Below, piece after piece: positions 1-9,130 of a stretch of DNA of 64,000 nt (its first letter is position 1; every line of letters begins with the position of its first letter). Both the position numbers and the translations under genes were made by a program. The stretch is from contig NZ_VYQF01000001.1 in NCBI RefSeq assembly GCF_008710285.1, positions 62,001-126,000 on the forward strand, given 5' to 3'. The DNA is from Ginsengibacter hankyongi. Its GTDB lineage: Bacteria > Bacteroidota > Bacteroidia > Chitinophagales > Chitinophagaceae. Below the pieces are notes generated by a model that worked only from the letters and a program-made list of their open reading frames with translations, was not told the origin of the DNA and did not search any database.

Positions 1-227
1 TCAGGATCATCTTTTGTACAATCGGCCCAGGCTTTTATCATTTCCTTCTTTTCTTGCATATTGAGAGATACCCCTTCTCCTGTAGAGCCGCAAATAAATG
101 CGCCGGAAACATTATTGGCTGCAAGCATTTCATAATATGAGGGTATCGCTGATGTGTTCAGTGTGCCATCATTTTTCATAGGAGTAAATGGTGCGGCAAT
201 TAAGCCTTGTAAATGTTGAATATTCAT
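1..227 (-). CDS. DapA/NanA-family aldolase, N-terminal part (cut by window edge)
   Basis: The visible 75 residues are the N-terminus of a class I pyruvate-dependent aldolase of the dihydrodipicolinate synthase / N-acetylneuraminate lyase family. The conserved opening (GLIAAPFTPM) and the substrate-loop motif GAFICGSTGEG can be read directly; the catalytic Lys and Tyr lie outside the window. There is no signal peptide, so it is cytoplasmic. It follows a SusD gene by 84 bases on the same strand and probably cleaves or forms a keto-sugar acid imported by the neighbouring SusC/SusD pair. Sialic acid or a 2-keto-3-deoxy sugar acid is possible; the sequence seen here does not decide between them. 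Confidence 0.85.
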   Translation of the reverse strand, partial: MNIQHLQGLIAAPFTPMKNDGTLNTSAIPSYYEMLAANNVSGAFICGSTGEGVSLNMQEKKEMIKAWADCTKDDP

Positions 228-256
228 TTTAGAATAAAATATAGTTTAGTAAAAGC

Positions 257-276
257 CGGGGATATGAGTATCCCCG
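257..276 (-). terminator. Intercistronic hairpin between susD-like and aldolase genes
   Basis: A perfect 8-base stem (CGGGGATA with TATCCCCG) closes on a 4-base loop. On the minus strand it is followed by GCTTTTAC, a short U-rich tail. It lies in the 84-base gap downstream of the SusD gene. It may be a partial terminator or an mRNA-stabilising stem that lowers aldolase expression relative to SusC/SusD. Confidence 0.6.
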
Positions 277-311
277 ACGCAATTTATGATTGCTTATGAG
301 AATTTGCTTAA

Positions 312-1862
312 TTAATAACCTGGTGTCTGTTTATACAAGGGATCGAGATTTAACATCTGAACAGAAATGGGCAACTCAAGGGTGGGTCCTTTACCTGAGG
401 TAACGGTTGCCTCTGACAGATAAGCCGGGTTCACGTAATTATATACCCATTGATCGCCGCATCGTCTTAATGCCCACCAACGTTTACCTTCGCCAATTTC
501 TTCCCGTAATTGTTCTTCTAACGTCGCCCTGATATTATCATCAACACTGCCACTTACATAAGGCGTATATGTTGGGCCGTATGCTCTCGAACGTAGACTA
601 TCAATTTCCGGTGAAGGGTCTTGTCCTAGTTTGGACTTAGCTTCTGCCATTAGCAACAAAACATCAGCATAACGATAAATTGGAAAATCATTTGTAAAAA
701 CCTGGCTGGTGCCGGATGCAGTGCCAATCCATTTGTTCAGCAACACACCTCTTACGGCATAAGGAGCCGAAGTACTATACATCACTTTAAACGTACCGGC
801 TATCCTTTGGTCCGGAGGTCCACTTGTTAATTTCGTAATCATATCCTGGTTCATTCCCACCCGGTTGGAACCGCCAACATAAGGATAAACATAAGACACT
901 ACTTTAGTAGGATCACTTGATTTCTCAAAAGTTAGCGTATTTGCTTGTATGGAATTTACCGTAAACTCAGCGAATACAGTATTTTGCGCCTGGCTTAATT
1001 CATAGTTTAGTGCAAAAATAATTTCAGGATTGTTCGCTTTTTTTGTGGGATCAAAAATGTCGGAATATTTTGGATCCAATCTTAATGTGCCTCCCTGTAA
1101 ATCTTCTACCTGTTGCAGCGTAGATTGAGCTATCGTTAAATCAGCATTACCTCCTTTCAATAAAGTACCTGTCCAAAGATTTACATCTGCTTTTAAAACT
1201 AACGATGCCACAGCATTCCAATAAACACGTTTTCCTGCTGGGAAAGAATAGTTGCCATTAAATAAAGTAAGAGATTGCTCTATATCACTTTTTATTTGCA
1301 TAAAAACAGAGTCAACAGGCGTACGTGCCGCATAAGTTTGTGCGGTACTGTTGATCGTTGGTAAAGTTTTAGTAATTAAAGGAACGCTGCCCCATGTTTT
1401 AGCCATTGTGTAATAAATGTAGGCACGAATACCATACATCTCGGCTAAATATTGATTTTTAGTAGCGTCCGGTAAAACAGTAGTAGCGGTAAAATATTGA
1501 ATGGCATTGTTTATTTGGTATATCAGGCTGTAAAAATTTCCCCAGTTACTATAAGGTACATTTAAAGCACTTATATTTTGATCATAAAGCTGTTGATGCC
1601 CGCCGTCAACAGACTCTGTAAAAAGACCATCTGTCCAGATTTCTGAACGCATTTCTCCTAGCCCAAATAGAGTGCTGTTGTAATTTCTGAGTTGGGCGTA
1701 CACGCCGGTATATAATGTAACCAAAGCATTGGGGTTAGAAAGATCGGCAGCCGACAATACATCCTGGGGGACTGCCTCTGCTAATTGCTTTTTGCACGAG
1801 GTGATACTTATTATAAGTATCAAAACGGGCAGTAACTTAATAAATGATTTATATGTTTTCAT
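312..1862 (-). CDS. SusD/RagB-family nutrient-binding outer-membrane lipoprotein
   Basis: This 516-residue protein is the surface glycan-binding lid of a SusC/SusD uptake pair. The N-terminus is a lipoprotein signal peptide with the lipobox Cys at about residue 23 (ISITSC-KK). The body has the TPR-rich SusD fold, including the YGIRAYIYYTMAKTWG helix and the family C-terminal block REEIGEGKRWWALRR. Length is normal for the family. It lies 40 bases downstream of its SusC partner on the same strand, so the two are co-transcribed. The bound ligand cannot be read from the sequence; the adjoining aldolase and FadR-type regulator suggest a sugar acid or amino sugar. Confidence 0.93.
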   Translation of the reverse strand: MKTYKSFIKLLPVLILIISITSCKKQLAEAVPQDVLSAADLSNPNALVTLYTGVYAQLRNYNSTLFGLGEMRSEIWTDGLFTESVDGGHQQLYDQNISALNVPYSNWGNFYSLIYQINNAIQYFTATTVLPDATKNQYLAEMYGIRAYIYYTMAKTWGSVPLITKTLPTINSTAQTYAARTPVDSVFMQIKSDIEQSLTLFNGNYSFPAGKRVYWNAVASLVLKADVNLWTGTLLKGGNADLTIAQSTLQQVEDLQGGTLRLDPKYSDIFDPTKKANNPEIIFALNYELSQAQNTVFAEFTVNSIQANTLTFEKSSDPTKVVSYVYPYVGGSNRVGMNQDMITKLTSGPPDQRIAGTFKVMYSTSAPYAVRGVLLNKWIGTASGTSQVFTNDFPIYRYADVLLLMAEAKSKLGQDPSPEIDSLRSRAYGPTYTPYVSGSVDDNIRATLEEQLREEIGEGKRWWALRRCGDQWVYNYVNPAYLSEATVTSGKGPTLELPISVQMLNLDPLYKQTPGY

Positions 1863-1902
1863 TCTAAATTATTTTATGTTTTATTTTTTTGATTTAGCGG
1901 AA

Positions 1903-4900
1903 TTACAGCGTAACATTAACGCCTAAGGTGAGACGTCGTGGCAGCGGGAATTTTCCATTATCAACTCCGCCAGTCTCAGGGAAATTGCCGCTGTATTTGG
2001 TGAAATAAGCCAGGTTATTGCCTGTTATAAATAATCGGGCTCCCTTTATCCTGTTATGAAATGATTGCTCCAGTAAACTTCTTGCCAGGTCGTAACTTAA
2101 TGTTACTTCCCTTGCCATTAAATAATCTCCTTTCTCCCAAAAGTTCGCCGGAGGATTATTGCCGGAAGCATCTGTCGCATAATTTCTTCCCTGGTTCGCC
2201 CAGTAAAATCTTGGCAGTGTACCACTGGTGTTAGCAGGCGACCATGTCTTTAGAACATCAACGGTTGAATTCTGAGACCCTTGTACCTGGCTTAAGCCTC
2301 TTAGTTTTTCATTGTTAAGAATTACGAAGCCTACGGCAAAATCAAATTGTGCGTATAGGCTAAAACCCTTATAGCTGATAGCTCCCGAAAATCCGCCTGA
2401 TAACTGAGGAGTTGTTCTGCCGACATAAACAAACTGCCTTGAATCAATGGTATCGTTCGGATTTACCTGGTGCCAGCGGGCGTCGCCCAGTTGTTTTAAT
2501 GTTTTATGTGTATACGGCAAAAAGGAATTATATACATTCGCATCTTTATCAATTTCACCCTGTGACGTATAGATACCATCATACTTAGGTGCATAGACTT
2601 CGTCTAGCCCTACCCGTTGTCCTTCCTGCAGGCCGCCAACCTGTATTAGTTGAGTTGGATTTTTTGGATCCCAAACCTGCATAGTCCCCTGCCTGTTTCC
2701 GGGAAGCCCGTTGAACGGCAGCTTCACTACATAGCTTTTAACTTTAAAAAGATTAGCGCTGATATCAACACTTAGGCCGTCTGCTTTTACAGGCTGAATA
2801 ACCCGCGCTCTTACATCTAACTCAAATCCTTTGTTCTGCAATTGTCCGTTGTTATAGTATTGAATGCTTGAGAACCCAGAAGTAACGTCTAGAGGTAAGC
2901 CTGATATTTTGTTGAAAATATTTTTAATGAAATAATCACCGATAATAGTTACCCTGTTATCAAACAACCCTATGTCAGCACCAAGATTGGTGGTGGTGGA
3001 AGTTTCCCACTTCAAATTTGTATTGATATAGTTGGGATAATAGGTACCTCCAAGGCCATTGTACACCGATGTAGAAGGATAAGTTTGATCCGCAGCATAA
3101 TAATTTTGCGAACCGTCAGAATTGGTTAGCGACGCAAGATTACCTACCTGCCCCCAACTGATACGGGGTTTAAATACACTTATAAATTTACTCGCAGGGC
3201 TGCTTTTAAAGAACTTTTCGTTTTGCATATTCCAGCCTCCGGAAATTCCGGAGAATAATCCGTATTGATTATTGGCAAGCCTTGAAGTGCCATCGTAGCG
3301 GATATTTCCTGTTATGAAATATTTGCTTTTATAACTATAGTTTACCCTGCCAATGGCAGAAGCTAATCTTTCCCATGCATTAAAACTTGAATAGGCTCTT
3401 TGTGGGTTAGTAATTGTTCCATTTACAACCGCCGGCGGGACTGATGCAGACAGCCATGGGAATAAATCCGTCGGCGCTCCGGATCCGGACCCCGTAAAAG
3501 TATGTTCTTTAAAATCATAAAATTCGCCACCACCCAGGATAGTAATATTATGTACTTTATTGATGGTTCTGTCAAACTGTAAAAATGCATTATAAGTATA
3601 TGACACATCATTATAATTATTAAATGAAGCGGCCCTTGTTGTATTAATAGCCCCGTTGTTGCCTTGCTGGTACGAGGTATTGAAATTGTTTGCATTCTGA
3701 TAGAGCAGGTACCCGGAACCGGTAGCCAAGAATTTAAGCCACGGCAATATTGTATAATCAACATGCAGGCTTCCCATTAAACGTTGCTGGCCGGTATTGT
3801 TTTGAGGTATCTTGCTCCAATAAAGTGGGTTTCCCAGGGTATTATCATTCGGACCGGGCAATATGGCGCCGGAAGTATCATTGTAATACCTAACGGTAGG
3901 GGCTACCCCAACAAATCTTTGCATTAAGCCACCTGCAGCACCACCTGCAGGGTCAACATAAGGGAGCTTCTGATCTAATGTGTAACCGGATATCGTAGTA
4001 GTTACCTTTAAGTTTTTACCTACATTGAGCCCTCCGTTAAAATTGAGACTTAATCTTTTAAGTTGAGAACCTATTACCATACCATTATCATTAAGAATAC
4101 CGAGACCCAAAGCAAAACCACCCTGGTCATTTGCACCGGAAAAATTCAGATAATGTTCCTGTGTAGCATTTTGTTTTAAGATCATATCCTCCCTGGTTCT
4201 GACACCTAATTCATGGTAAAGAATTGTGTCCATTTGTCCCGATATAAAGGGATTAGGATCTATAAGCGTATTCCATCCGGACGTGCCAATAAGGCGCCGG
4301 TTGGCATTACTCAGTATCTGAGTAGTGTATAATCCGGTTGGTGATGTCCACCCATTATTTACTGCCCAGCCCCAGGAACCTACGTTCTGACCCTTATCGG
4401 TATTGGCAGCATTGGTATTACCATCTGCAACATCAGCCTCCCATCGGCTTTGAATGCCGCTTCTGTTCCAATGTATGAACTGAGCTGCGGTTAAATACTG
4501 CTCTGGATTGTAACGGATATAGTTTGTTGTATTTCTATAACTATAGTTTATTTGAGTCCTGCCCTTTTTGCCTTTTTTAGTGGTAATCAACAATACTCCA
4601 TTCGCGGCTCTTGCACCATAAATTGCTAGCGAACCTGCATCTTTCAAGAGATCCACACTTGCTACATCATCCATGTTAATACCATATAAAGTTGACAATA
4701 CAATACCATCTACAATGATCAATGGTGAACCCGTTCCATTGAAATTAGAGCCTCCCCGGAAGGAAATGCTGGGCGTGGTGCCGGGTTGGCCGGTCGATTG
4801 CTGAACCCTTAGTCCGGGCAATGTGCCCTGTAGTGCAGTACCAAGATTCGAGTTGGGCGAAGATTTTAAGACATTCTGATCTAAGCTCGCAACGGAACCC

Positions 4901-5259
4901 GTTAATGTTCTTCTTGTTTGCGTTCCATATCCTACCACCACCACTTCATCTAACTTACCGTTAGTAATTTTCAAAACCACATCAATCGCTGAAGAATTTT
5001 CCACCCTAACAGTTTTTGATAAAAAGCCAACCGAGGAAAATTTCAACTCGTCGTTGGGCGACGCGTCAAGATCATAGTTCCCATTAACATCGGTCTGAGT
5101 ACCTTCTGTTTTTCCTATTACACTAATACTCACACCCGAAAGCGGATTATTATTTTCATCTGTAACTTTTCCGGAAATTTTTTTCATTTGTGCCCAACCC
5201 GATGCCGCCGTGAAAATTAAAGCCGTTGAAAGCAGCAGTTTTAAACCAGTAGATTTCAT
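1903..5259 (-). CDS. SusC/RagA-family TonB-dependent outer-membrane transporter
   Basis: The protein is a TonB-dependent beta-barrel that imports oligomers captured by SusD. I start it at the ATG at 5259 (MKSTGLKLLL, 1118 residues); the upstream in-frame alternative at 5268 is TTG and would precede the signal peptide needlessly. After the signal peptide (ending near AASGWAQ) comes a carboxypeptidase-regulatory-like domain (KISGKVTDENNNPLSGV), then a TonB-box-like stretch (EVVVVGYGTQ), the plug with YGARAANGVLLITTKKG, and a long barrel ending in a hydrophobic residue. A palindrome just upstream (5286-5304) probably controls it through the divergent FadR-type regulator. Confidence 0.93.
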   Translation of the reverse strand: MKSTGLKLLLSTALIFTAASGWAQMKKISGKVTDENNNPLSGVSISVIGKTEGTQTDVNGNYDLDASPNDELKFSSVGFLSKTVRVENSSAIDVVLKITNGKLDEVVVVGYGTQTRRTLTGSVASLDQNVLKSSPNSNLGTALQGTLPGLRVQQSTGQPGTTPSISFRGGSNFNGTGSPLIIVDGIVLSTLYGINMDDVASVDLLKDAGSLAIYGARAANGVLLITTKKGKKGRTQINYSYRNTTNYIRYNPEQYLTAAQFIHWNRSGIQSRWEADVADGNTNAANTDKGQNVGSWGWAVNNGWTSPTGLYTTQILSNANRRLIGTSGWNTLIDPNPFISGQMDTILYHELGVRTREDMILKQNATQEHYLNFSGANDQGGFALGLGILNDNGMVIGSQLKRLSLNFNGGLNVGKNLKVTTTISGYTLDQKLPYVDPAGGAAGGLMQRFVGVAPTVRYYNDTSGAILPGPNDNTLGNPLYWSKIPQNNTGQQRLMGSLHVDYTILPWLKFLATGSGYLLYQNANNFNTSYQQGNNGAINTTRAASFNNYNDVSYTYNAFLQFDRTINKVHNITILGGGEFYDFKEHTFTGSGSGAPTDLFPWLSASVPPAVVNGTITNPQRAYSSFNAWERLASAIGRVNYSYKSKYFITGNIRYDGTSRLANNQYGLFSGISGGWNMQNEKFFKSSPASKFISVFKPRISWGQVGNLASLTNSDGSQNYYAADQTYPSTSVYNGLGGTYYPNYINTNLKWETSTTTNLGADIGLFDNRVTIIGDYFIKNIFNKISGLPLDVTSGFSSIQYYNNGQLQNKGFELDVRARVIQPVKADGLSVDISANLFKVKSYVVKLPFNGLPGNRQGTMQVWDPKNPTQLIQVGGLQEGQRVGLDEVYAPKYDGIYTSQGEIDKDANVYNSFLPYTHKTLKQLGDARWHQVNPNDTIDSRQFVYVGRTTPQLSGGFSGAISYKGFSLYAQFDFAVGFVILNNEKLRGLSQVQGSQNSTVDVLKTWSPANTSGTLPRFYWANQGRNYATDASGNNPPANFWEKGDYLMAREVTLSYDLARSLLEQSFHNRIKGARLFITGNNLAYFTKYSGNFPETGGVDNGKFPLPRRLTLGVNVTL

Positions 5260-5285
5260 AAATATCAATTTAAAATGTATATTTG

Positions 5286-5304
5286 TATTATGTATGACAT
5301 AATA
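5286..5304. promoter_or_regulatory. Palindromic operator between susC-like and fadR-like genes
   Basis: Eight-base arms TATTATGT and ACATAATA flank ATG, giving a perfect hyphenated palindrome with a GT-N3-AC core. FadR/FCD-type GntR regulators typically bind short palindromes with GT and AC separated by a few bases. The site lies 26 bases from the SusC start and 125 bases from the regulator start, so it could act on both. The assignment to this regulator is inference from position and symmetry. Confidence 0.6.
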
Positions 5305-5429
5305 AAATTATATTCCTTTTTTCAATTCACCAAAAAAAATTTAAAAAAAATTAAAAATTTATTGTTTATCATAAATTTACCGGCGGGATAATTCTTAAAT
5401 GACGTTTAAAAAAACCGAATACTATCAGT

Positions 5430-6137
5430 ATGAATATAGAAGCGATAAAAAATAATTTACGGATGGTGGATACCAGTTCCCTGGTTGATAAAGTAGAAGC
5501 CAAACTTGTCGAACTCCTGCAAAAAAGAAAGTTGAAGGTGGGTGATACTATTCCTAAAGAACTTGAGCTGGCCGAAACTCTGGGCGTAAGCCGCACCGTT
5601 ATCCGGGAAGCATTATTGCGTCTTCGTATGATGGGTTTAATAGAATCCAAGAAAAAAAAAGGTTCAGTGATCACCAGCCCGGATTTGTTTGGCATGATGA
5701 GCAAAAGCATGAACCCGCACGTACTCGACGAGGAAACACTAAAGGAAATTTTTGAAATAAGACTTGTATTGGAAATAGGAATGGCTGATCTTCTATTTAA
5801 AAGAGTGACCAAAGAAGATATTGTGGAACTTAAAGAAATAGTAAGAAATGAACCGCCGGCTGCGCAATATCATTTATTTAACATAGATCATGAAATCGCC
5901 TTTCATGGAAAACTATATGAAATAACAGGGAATGAAACTTTAAAGAAATTTCAAAAAATGCTTCTGCCGGTATTTGATTACGTGCACAAAAGTGGTTTAT
6001 TAAAAAAGCAGCCCTTACTTAAAACGTTTACCTCTCATAAAACGCTTGTAAATATTCTTGAAACCGGCACTCCGGAAGAATTCAGAAATGGGATGCGAAA
6101 TCATCTGGAAAATCATTTTGCGAGGATTTTTCAATAA
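5430..6137 (+). CDS. FadR-type GntR transcriptional regulator (FCD domain)
   Basis: This 235-residue cytoplasmic DNA-binding protein has an N-terminal GntR winged helix (about residues 20-90), with the family signature KELELAETLGVSRTVIREALLRL and the wing GLIESKKKKGS. The rest is an all-helical FCD ligand domain (about 100-230). FCD domains usually coordinate a metal through Asp/His; candidate residues are visible in FNIDHEIAFHGKLYE and in the C-terminal FRNGMRNHLENH. It is divergent from the SusC/SusD/aldolase operon and is probably its repressor, released by a sugar-acid ligand. A palindromic candidate operator sits between the two starts. Confidence 0.9.
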   Translation: MNIEAIKNNLRMVDTSSLVDKVEAKLVELLQKRKLKVGDTIPKELELAETLGVSRTVIREALLRLRMMGLIESKKKKGSVITSPDLFGMMSKSMNPHVLDEETLKEIFEIRLVLEIGMADLLFKRVTKEDIVELKEIVRNEPPAAQYHLFNIDHEIAFHGKLYEITGNETLKKFQKMLLPVFDYVHKSGLLKKQPLLKTFTSHKTLVNILETGTPEEFRNGMRNHLENHFARIFQ

Positions 6138-6382
6138 CAATCATCCATCATGTCATTTTTTTTATAAAAAGTATGACGCACTTTTATCCTCTTCAATGCG
6201 GAATCACTTGAAATTATCTTTTTATAGTAAATCGCAAAAGCCAATGCCGGAATTGAAAACATCAATGTCCAATAAAAGTTGGGGTTATATATATATGCAG
6301 TTTTTATAACTAAAACATTCATTAGTACGATCATTAAAAGAAATGGGCTGCTAAACGAAAAAACTTTTTGTTTTTGAAACAT
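6131..6382 (-). CDS. Small two-helix membrane protein, unknown function
   Basis: This is an 83-residue open frame with an ATG start. It encodes two hydrophobic segments (about residues 12-32 and 38-55) separated by a short polar turn, followed by a basic tail rich in Lys and Arg. That is a plausible small inner-membrane protein. Its end overlaps the FadR-like gene by seven bases on the opposite strand. I recognise no family. The composition looks like real protein, but nothing else supports expression, so it could be spurious. Confidence 0.4.
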   Translation of the reverse strand: MFQKQKVFSFSSPFLLMIVLMNVLVIKTAYIYNPNFYWTLMFSIPALAFAIYYKKIISSDSALKRIKVRHTFYKKNDMMDDCY

Positions 6383-6444
6383 GTTGACCCGAATTTAAAA
6401 TTTAGAAAATGAGAAGACGTTATCTCTTTGTAAGTTGCCTTGTT

Positions 6445-6720
6445 TTATTTCTTCTTAAAATTTCCCGCAAAGCATCTACTGACTGTGAAACAGATCTGAT
6501 AGCCTATGCTGCTTTTTTTTACATAATGATCATAGCCCGGCACCACCAATCTTATTTCGCATAATTTATTTTCAGGATTTTTACTGCTTCCCTTTCTTAG
6601 AATCACATTCGCACGGATAATGCTATTGCATTGTCTGAACAATTTCTTTACTTTTTCCCTTACAAATGTTTCCAAATTATTTCCTGCCTTAAAATCTGTC
6701 GATTTAATAATAATGTTCAT
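6445..6720 (-). CDS. Ribosome hibernation-promoting factor / RaiA-like protein
   Basis: The product is a 91-residue short-form HPF/YfiA (sigma-54 modulation) protein. It would bind the decoding region of the 30S subunit and inactivate or dimerise ribosomes in stress. The family pattern is clear: MNIIIKSTDFKAGNNL, FVREKVKKL, the strand NPENKLCEIRLVVPG and a basic C-terminal helix. I use the ATG at 6720 because homologs begin there; an upstream in-frame ATG at 6765 would add 15 hydrophobic residues. The usual C-terminal helix is shortened and has two Cys. It lies downstream of the kinase gene, facing the same way, and may belong to the same stress regulon. Confidence 0.8.
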   Translation of the reverse strand: MNIIIKSTDFKAGNNLETFVREKVKKLFRQCNSIIRANVILRKGSSKNPENKLCEIRLVVPGYDHYVKKSSIGYQICFTVSRCFAGNFKKK

Positions 6721-6836
6721 AAAATTTATTTTATTAGAGAATAATATAATTGTGACAATTTTCAATTGTTTATTTCTTCAAAACTAAGCCGCCGTTATTA
6801 GAAGGAGATTAAGAATAAATTAGAAAGCAATTAAAA

Positions 6837-8228
6837 TTATTTGGCTCGCACATTTTCGGCAATAGGCAGTTGTATTAGAACAGTAGTTCCTTTTCCAACA
6901 ACGGAACTAACTTTTATCTGGCCTTTGTGTAACTTTATTATGCGATAGACTAAGGGTAAGCCTACACCAAAACCAGTAATTGATTTGCTATCTTCAGTTC
7001 TGTAAAATGGCTGAAAAATATTCTTCAAATCAGTTTCAGAAATACCTTTACCGCTGTCTTCGACAGAAATAATTATTTCCTTTGGTTCAACCACTAATTT
7101 TATTGTAGCAAGATGATCTGGTGAGTATTTGCATGCGTTAGAAACAACATTTTTTATGGCTGTAAGTAATAATTCGGCATTGCCAAATACCAATAATCTT
7201 TCTTCGTTTTCAGGTAATTGATCAAACTGAAGTTTTACAGAATACTCCTTGTTCATTTTTGTAACCTCACCCGGAAGCTGCATTAGTATTTCATCAACCC
7301 TGATTGAATTAATTTCAATTCCCCCTTTAATACCCGATGCAGTTGCGAACTCTAATAGCGTCTGGGTTAGCCTGCTCAATTGACGTACATCCTGGTAAAC
7401 AGAATGCATTACTCCCTGGTATTCATTTGCATCCCTGGTTCTTTGAAGGGCCACCTCTAACTGGCTGGAAATAGAAGTCAACGGAGTCGATAATTCATGG
7501 GACGCCGACGAAATAAAGCGGCGCTGCATTTCAAAACTTTGTTGTAAGCGATCTAGCAATTCATTCAAAGTTTCAGTTAGATAGTTCCATTCATCATTCG
7601 CATTTCCTGATTTAATTCTATGTGCCAGGTTTTGCGCAGAAATATCCTTTACATCATCTGCAATCTTCCTGATAGGAATCAATAATTTTTTAGAGAAAAT
7701 ATAGCCTGAAGTAAACGCAATTAAATTGCCACAGAGGAAACTTATTAGTAAAATAATTTTAAGAAGATTAAGATTTCTTTTTCCTTCCTCATCAAAAGCA
7801 GCAGCCAGGATCACTCGCCGTTTATTATTTTTATTACGGTACAACGCGACCACGTCTCTGTTGCCAACAGTGAAAAAAGAAATCTCGTTCGATCTTACCT
7901 TATCCAATATTTCACCTGTAACATGTAAAGTATCAGATTGCTCATCATTATAGGCATATATTTTTTTATTTAAATTATTATACGCTTGAACGGCTTTATG
8001 TTTCAGAGGTATGATGGTTATCGAATCAATTTTATTTATCAGCCCCTGATCAAATATTTCAGGCTCGTTAAGCATATTTACAGTTGACATAGCATAATTG
8101 CTTAAATGCGCATTAGTATTTCTTAACCTGCTGTTATAAAAAAAATAATAAATAAAACCACAAAATAATGCAAGCAATAAGGACATTATAAGAGTAAAAA
8201 GCAATGTTATTTTAATTCTTACATGCAT
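6837..8228 (-). CDS. Sensor histidine kinase (HAMP, HisKA, HATPase)
   Basis: This 463-residue membrane kinase has two transmembrane helices (about residues 8-30 and 155-178) bracketing a periplasmic sensor of about 120 residues. A HAMP segment follows, then the phosphoacceptor box SSASHELSTPLTSI, then an HATPase domain with NACKYSPD, DSGKGI and FGVGLPLVYRI. Its ATG overlaps the stop codon of the upstream response regulator (TAATG), so the two are translationally coupled. The periplasmic sensor has no recognisable fold. Its regulator probably controls the hemerythrin/aconitase block, so the signal may be redox or nitrosative stress; that is inference. Confidence 0.93.
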   Translation of the reverse strand: MHVRIKITLLFTLIMSLLLALFCGFIYYFFYNSRLRNTNAHLSNYAMSTVNMLNEPEIFDQGLINKIDSITIIPLKHKAVQAYNNLNKKIYAYNDEQSDTLHVTGEILDKVRSNEISFFTVGNRDVVALYRNKNNKRRVILAAAFDEEGKRNLNLLKIILLISFLCGNLIAFTSGYIFSKKLLIPIRKIADDVKDISAQNLAHRIKSGNANDEWNYLTETLNELLDRLQQSFEMQRRFISSASHELSTPLTSISSQLEVALQRTRDANEYQGVMHSVYQDVRQLSRLTQTLLEFATASGIKGGIEINSIRVDEILMQLPGEVTKMNKEYSVKLQFDQLPENEERLLVFGNAELLLTAIKNVVSNACKYSPDHLATIKLVVEPKEIIISVEDSGKGISETDLKNIFQPFYRTEDSKSITGFGVGLPLVYRIIKLHKGQIKVSSVVGKGTTVLIQLPIAENVRAK

Positions 8229-8914
8229 TAATGGCCTTTTAATATATATCCCATACCAATGTGGGTTTGAATTAATTTGTGCTCAAATTGCTTGTCCACT
8301 TTATTTCGCAGGTAACTTATATAAACGTCAATAACATTGGTATTGGTTTCAAAGTCAACATCCCATACGTTAATTGCTATATCCACTCTTGAAACAACCC
8401 TGTTTTTATTGCGAAGCAGGTATTCAAGCAATTGAAATTCTTTTGCGGTAAGATTGATAATTTTATCGCTTCTTTTCACTTCTTTATTGTCAAGGTTCAT
8501 TTCCAGGTCAGCAGCTTTAAGAATATTTCCAACCGGCAGGCTTTGGTTTGTGGTACGTTTAAGCAATGCCCTTATTTTTAAAAGGAGTTCTTTAAATTCA
8601 AACGGCTTCACCATATAATCATCAGCGCCCGATTCATAGCCTTCAATTTTATCATTCAAACCGCTCATCGAGGTGAGCATAAGAACGGGAATATGTTGGT
8701 TTTGCGAACGAATAGCTTTGCACAAATCGTACCCATTCATACCAGGAAGATTTATGTCAAGAATAACCAGATCAAAATCTTTAGCGCAAAATAAATGATA
8801 GCCTAATTTACCATCATAGGCAACTTCCACATTAAAGCCAATTTCATCAAGCCCAAACTTAAGCGTATCGGCAATTTTTTTTTCATCTTCAACAATTAAT
8901 ATCCTTCTCTCCAT
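8228..8914 (-). CDS. OmpR/PhoB-family response regulator
   Basis: The 228-residue protein has a receiver domain (about 1-120) with the acidic pair in VEDEKK, the phosphoacceptor Asp in LVILDINLPGMNG, the LMLTSMSG switch and the Lys of VKPFEFKELL. A C-terminal winged helix follows (about 130-225: TAKEFQLLEYLL, VIDVYISYLRNKVD, GMGYIL). It is the first gene of a two-gene unit with the kinase. Regulators of this type bind direct repeats with an 11-base period. Exactly such an array lies 72 bases upstream, between this gene and the divergent hemerythrin gene, and a second copy lies at 19814-19857. Confidence 0.94.
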   Translation of the reverse strand: MERRILIVEDEKKIADTLKFGLDEIGFNVEVAYDGKLGYHLFCAKDFDLVILDINLPGMNGYDLCKAIRSQNQHIPVLMLTSMSGLNDKIEGYESGADDYMVKPFEFKELLLKIRALLKRTTNQSLPVGNILKAADLEMNLDNKEVKRSDKIINLTAKEFQLLEYLLRNKNRVVSRVDIAINVWDVDFETNTNVIDVYISYLRNKVDKQFEHKLIQTHIGMGYILKGH

Positions 8915-8985
8915 AAAGGTAGAACAGCTTTTAAATGTAGCAATTTACTCCTTATCATTTTAGATTAAAAAAATTCAATCCTTTT

Positions 8986-9042
8986 CTAATCACATTCTAA
9001 TGTCGTCTTAATGCCAAACTAATAGCCCGTGTATAATTTTGG
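8986..9042 (+). promoter_or_regulatory. Response-regulator operator array plus -7 promoter (copy 1)
   Basis: Four direct half-sites start at 8986, 8997, 9008 and 9019 (CTAAT, CTAAT, TTAAT, CTAAT), a strict 11-base period. They are followed by TAATTTTG at 9034-9041, which fits the Bacteroidota -7 element TAnnTTTG. The same arrangement, base for base in spacing, recurs at 19814-19870. An 11-base direct repeat placed right upstream of -7 is the layout of an activator site for OmpR/PhoB-type regulators. It would drive the gene starting at 9131; the adjacent regulator at 8228-8914 is the natural candidate. Confidence 0.75.
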
Positions 9043-9130
9043 TAAATAAAATTGATAATCATTACGGATTCAAATAAATATTGGTAATTATTCAGGGAAC
9101 ACTTAAATAATCCTGGTTAAAATTTTTGAT

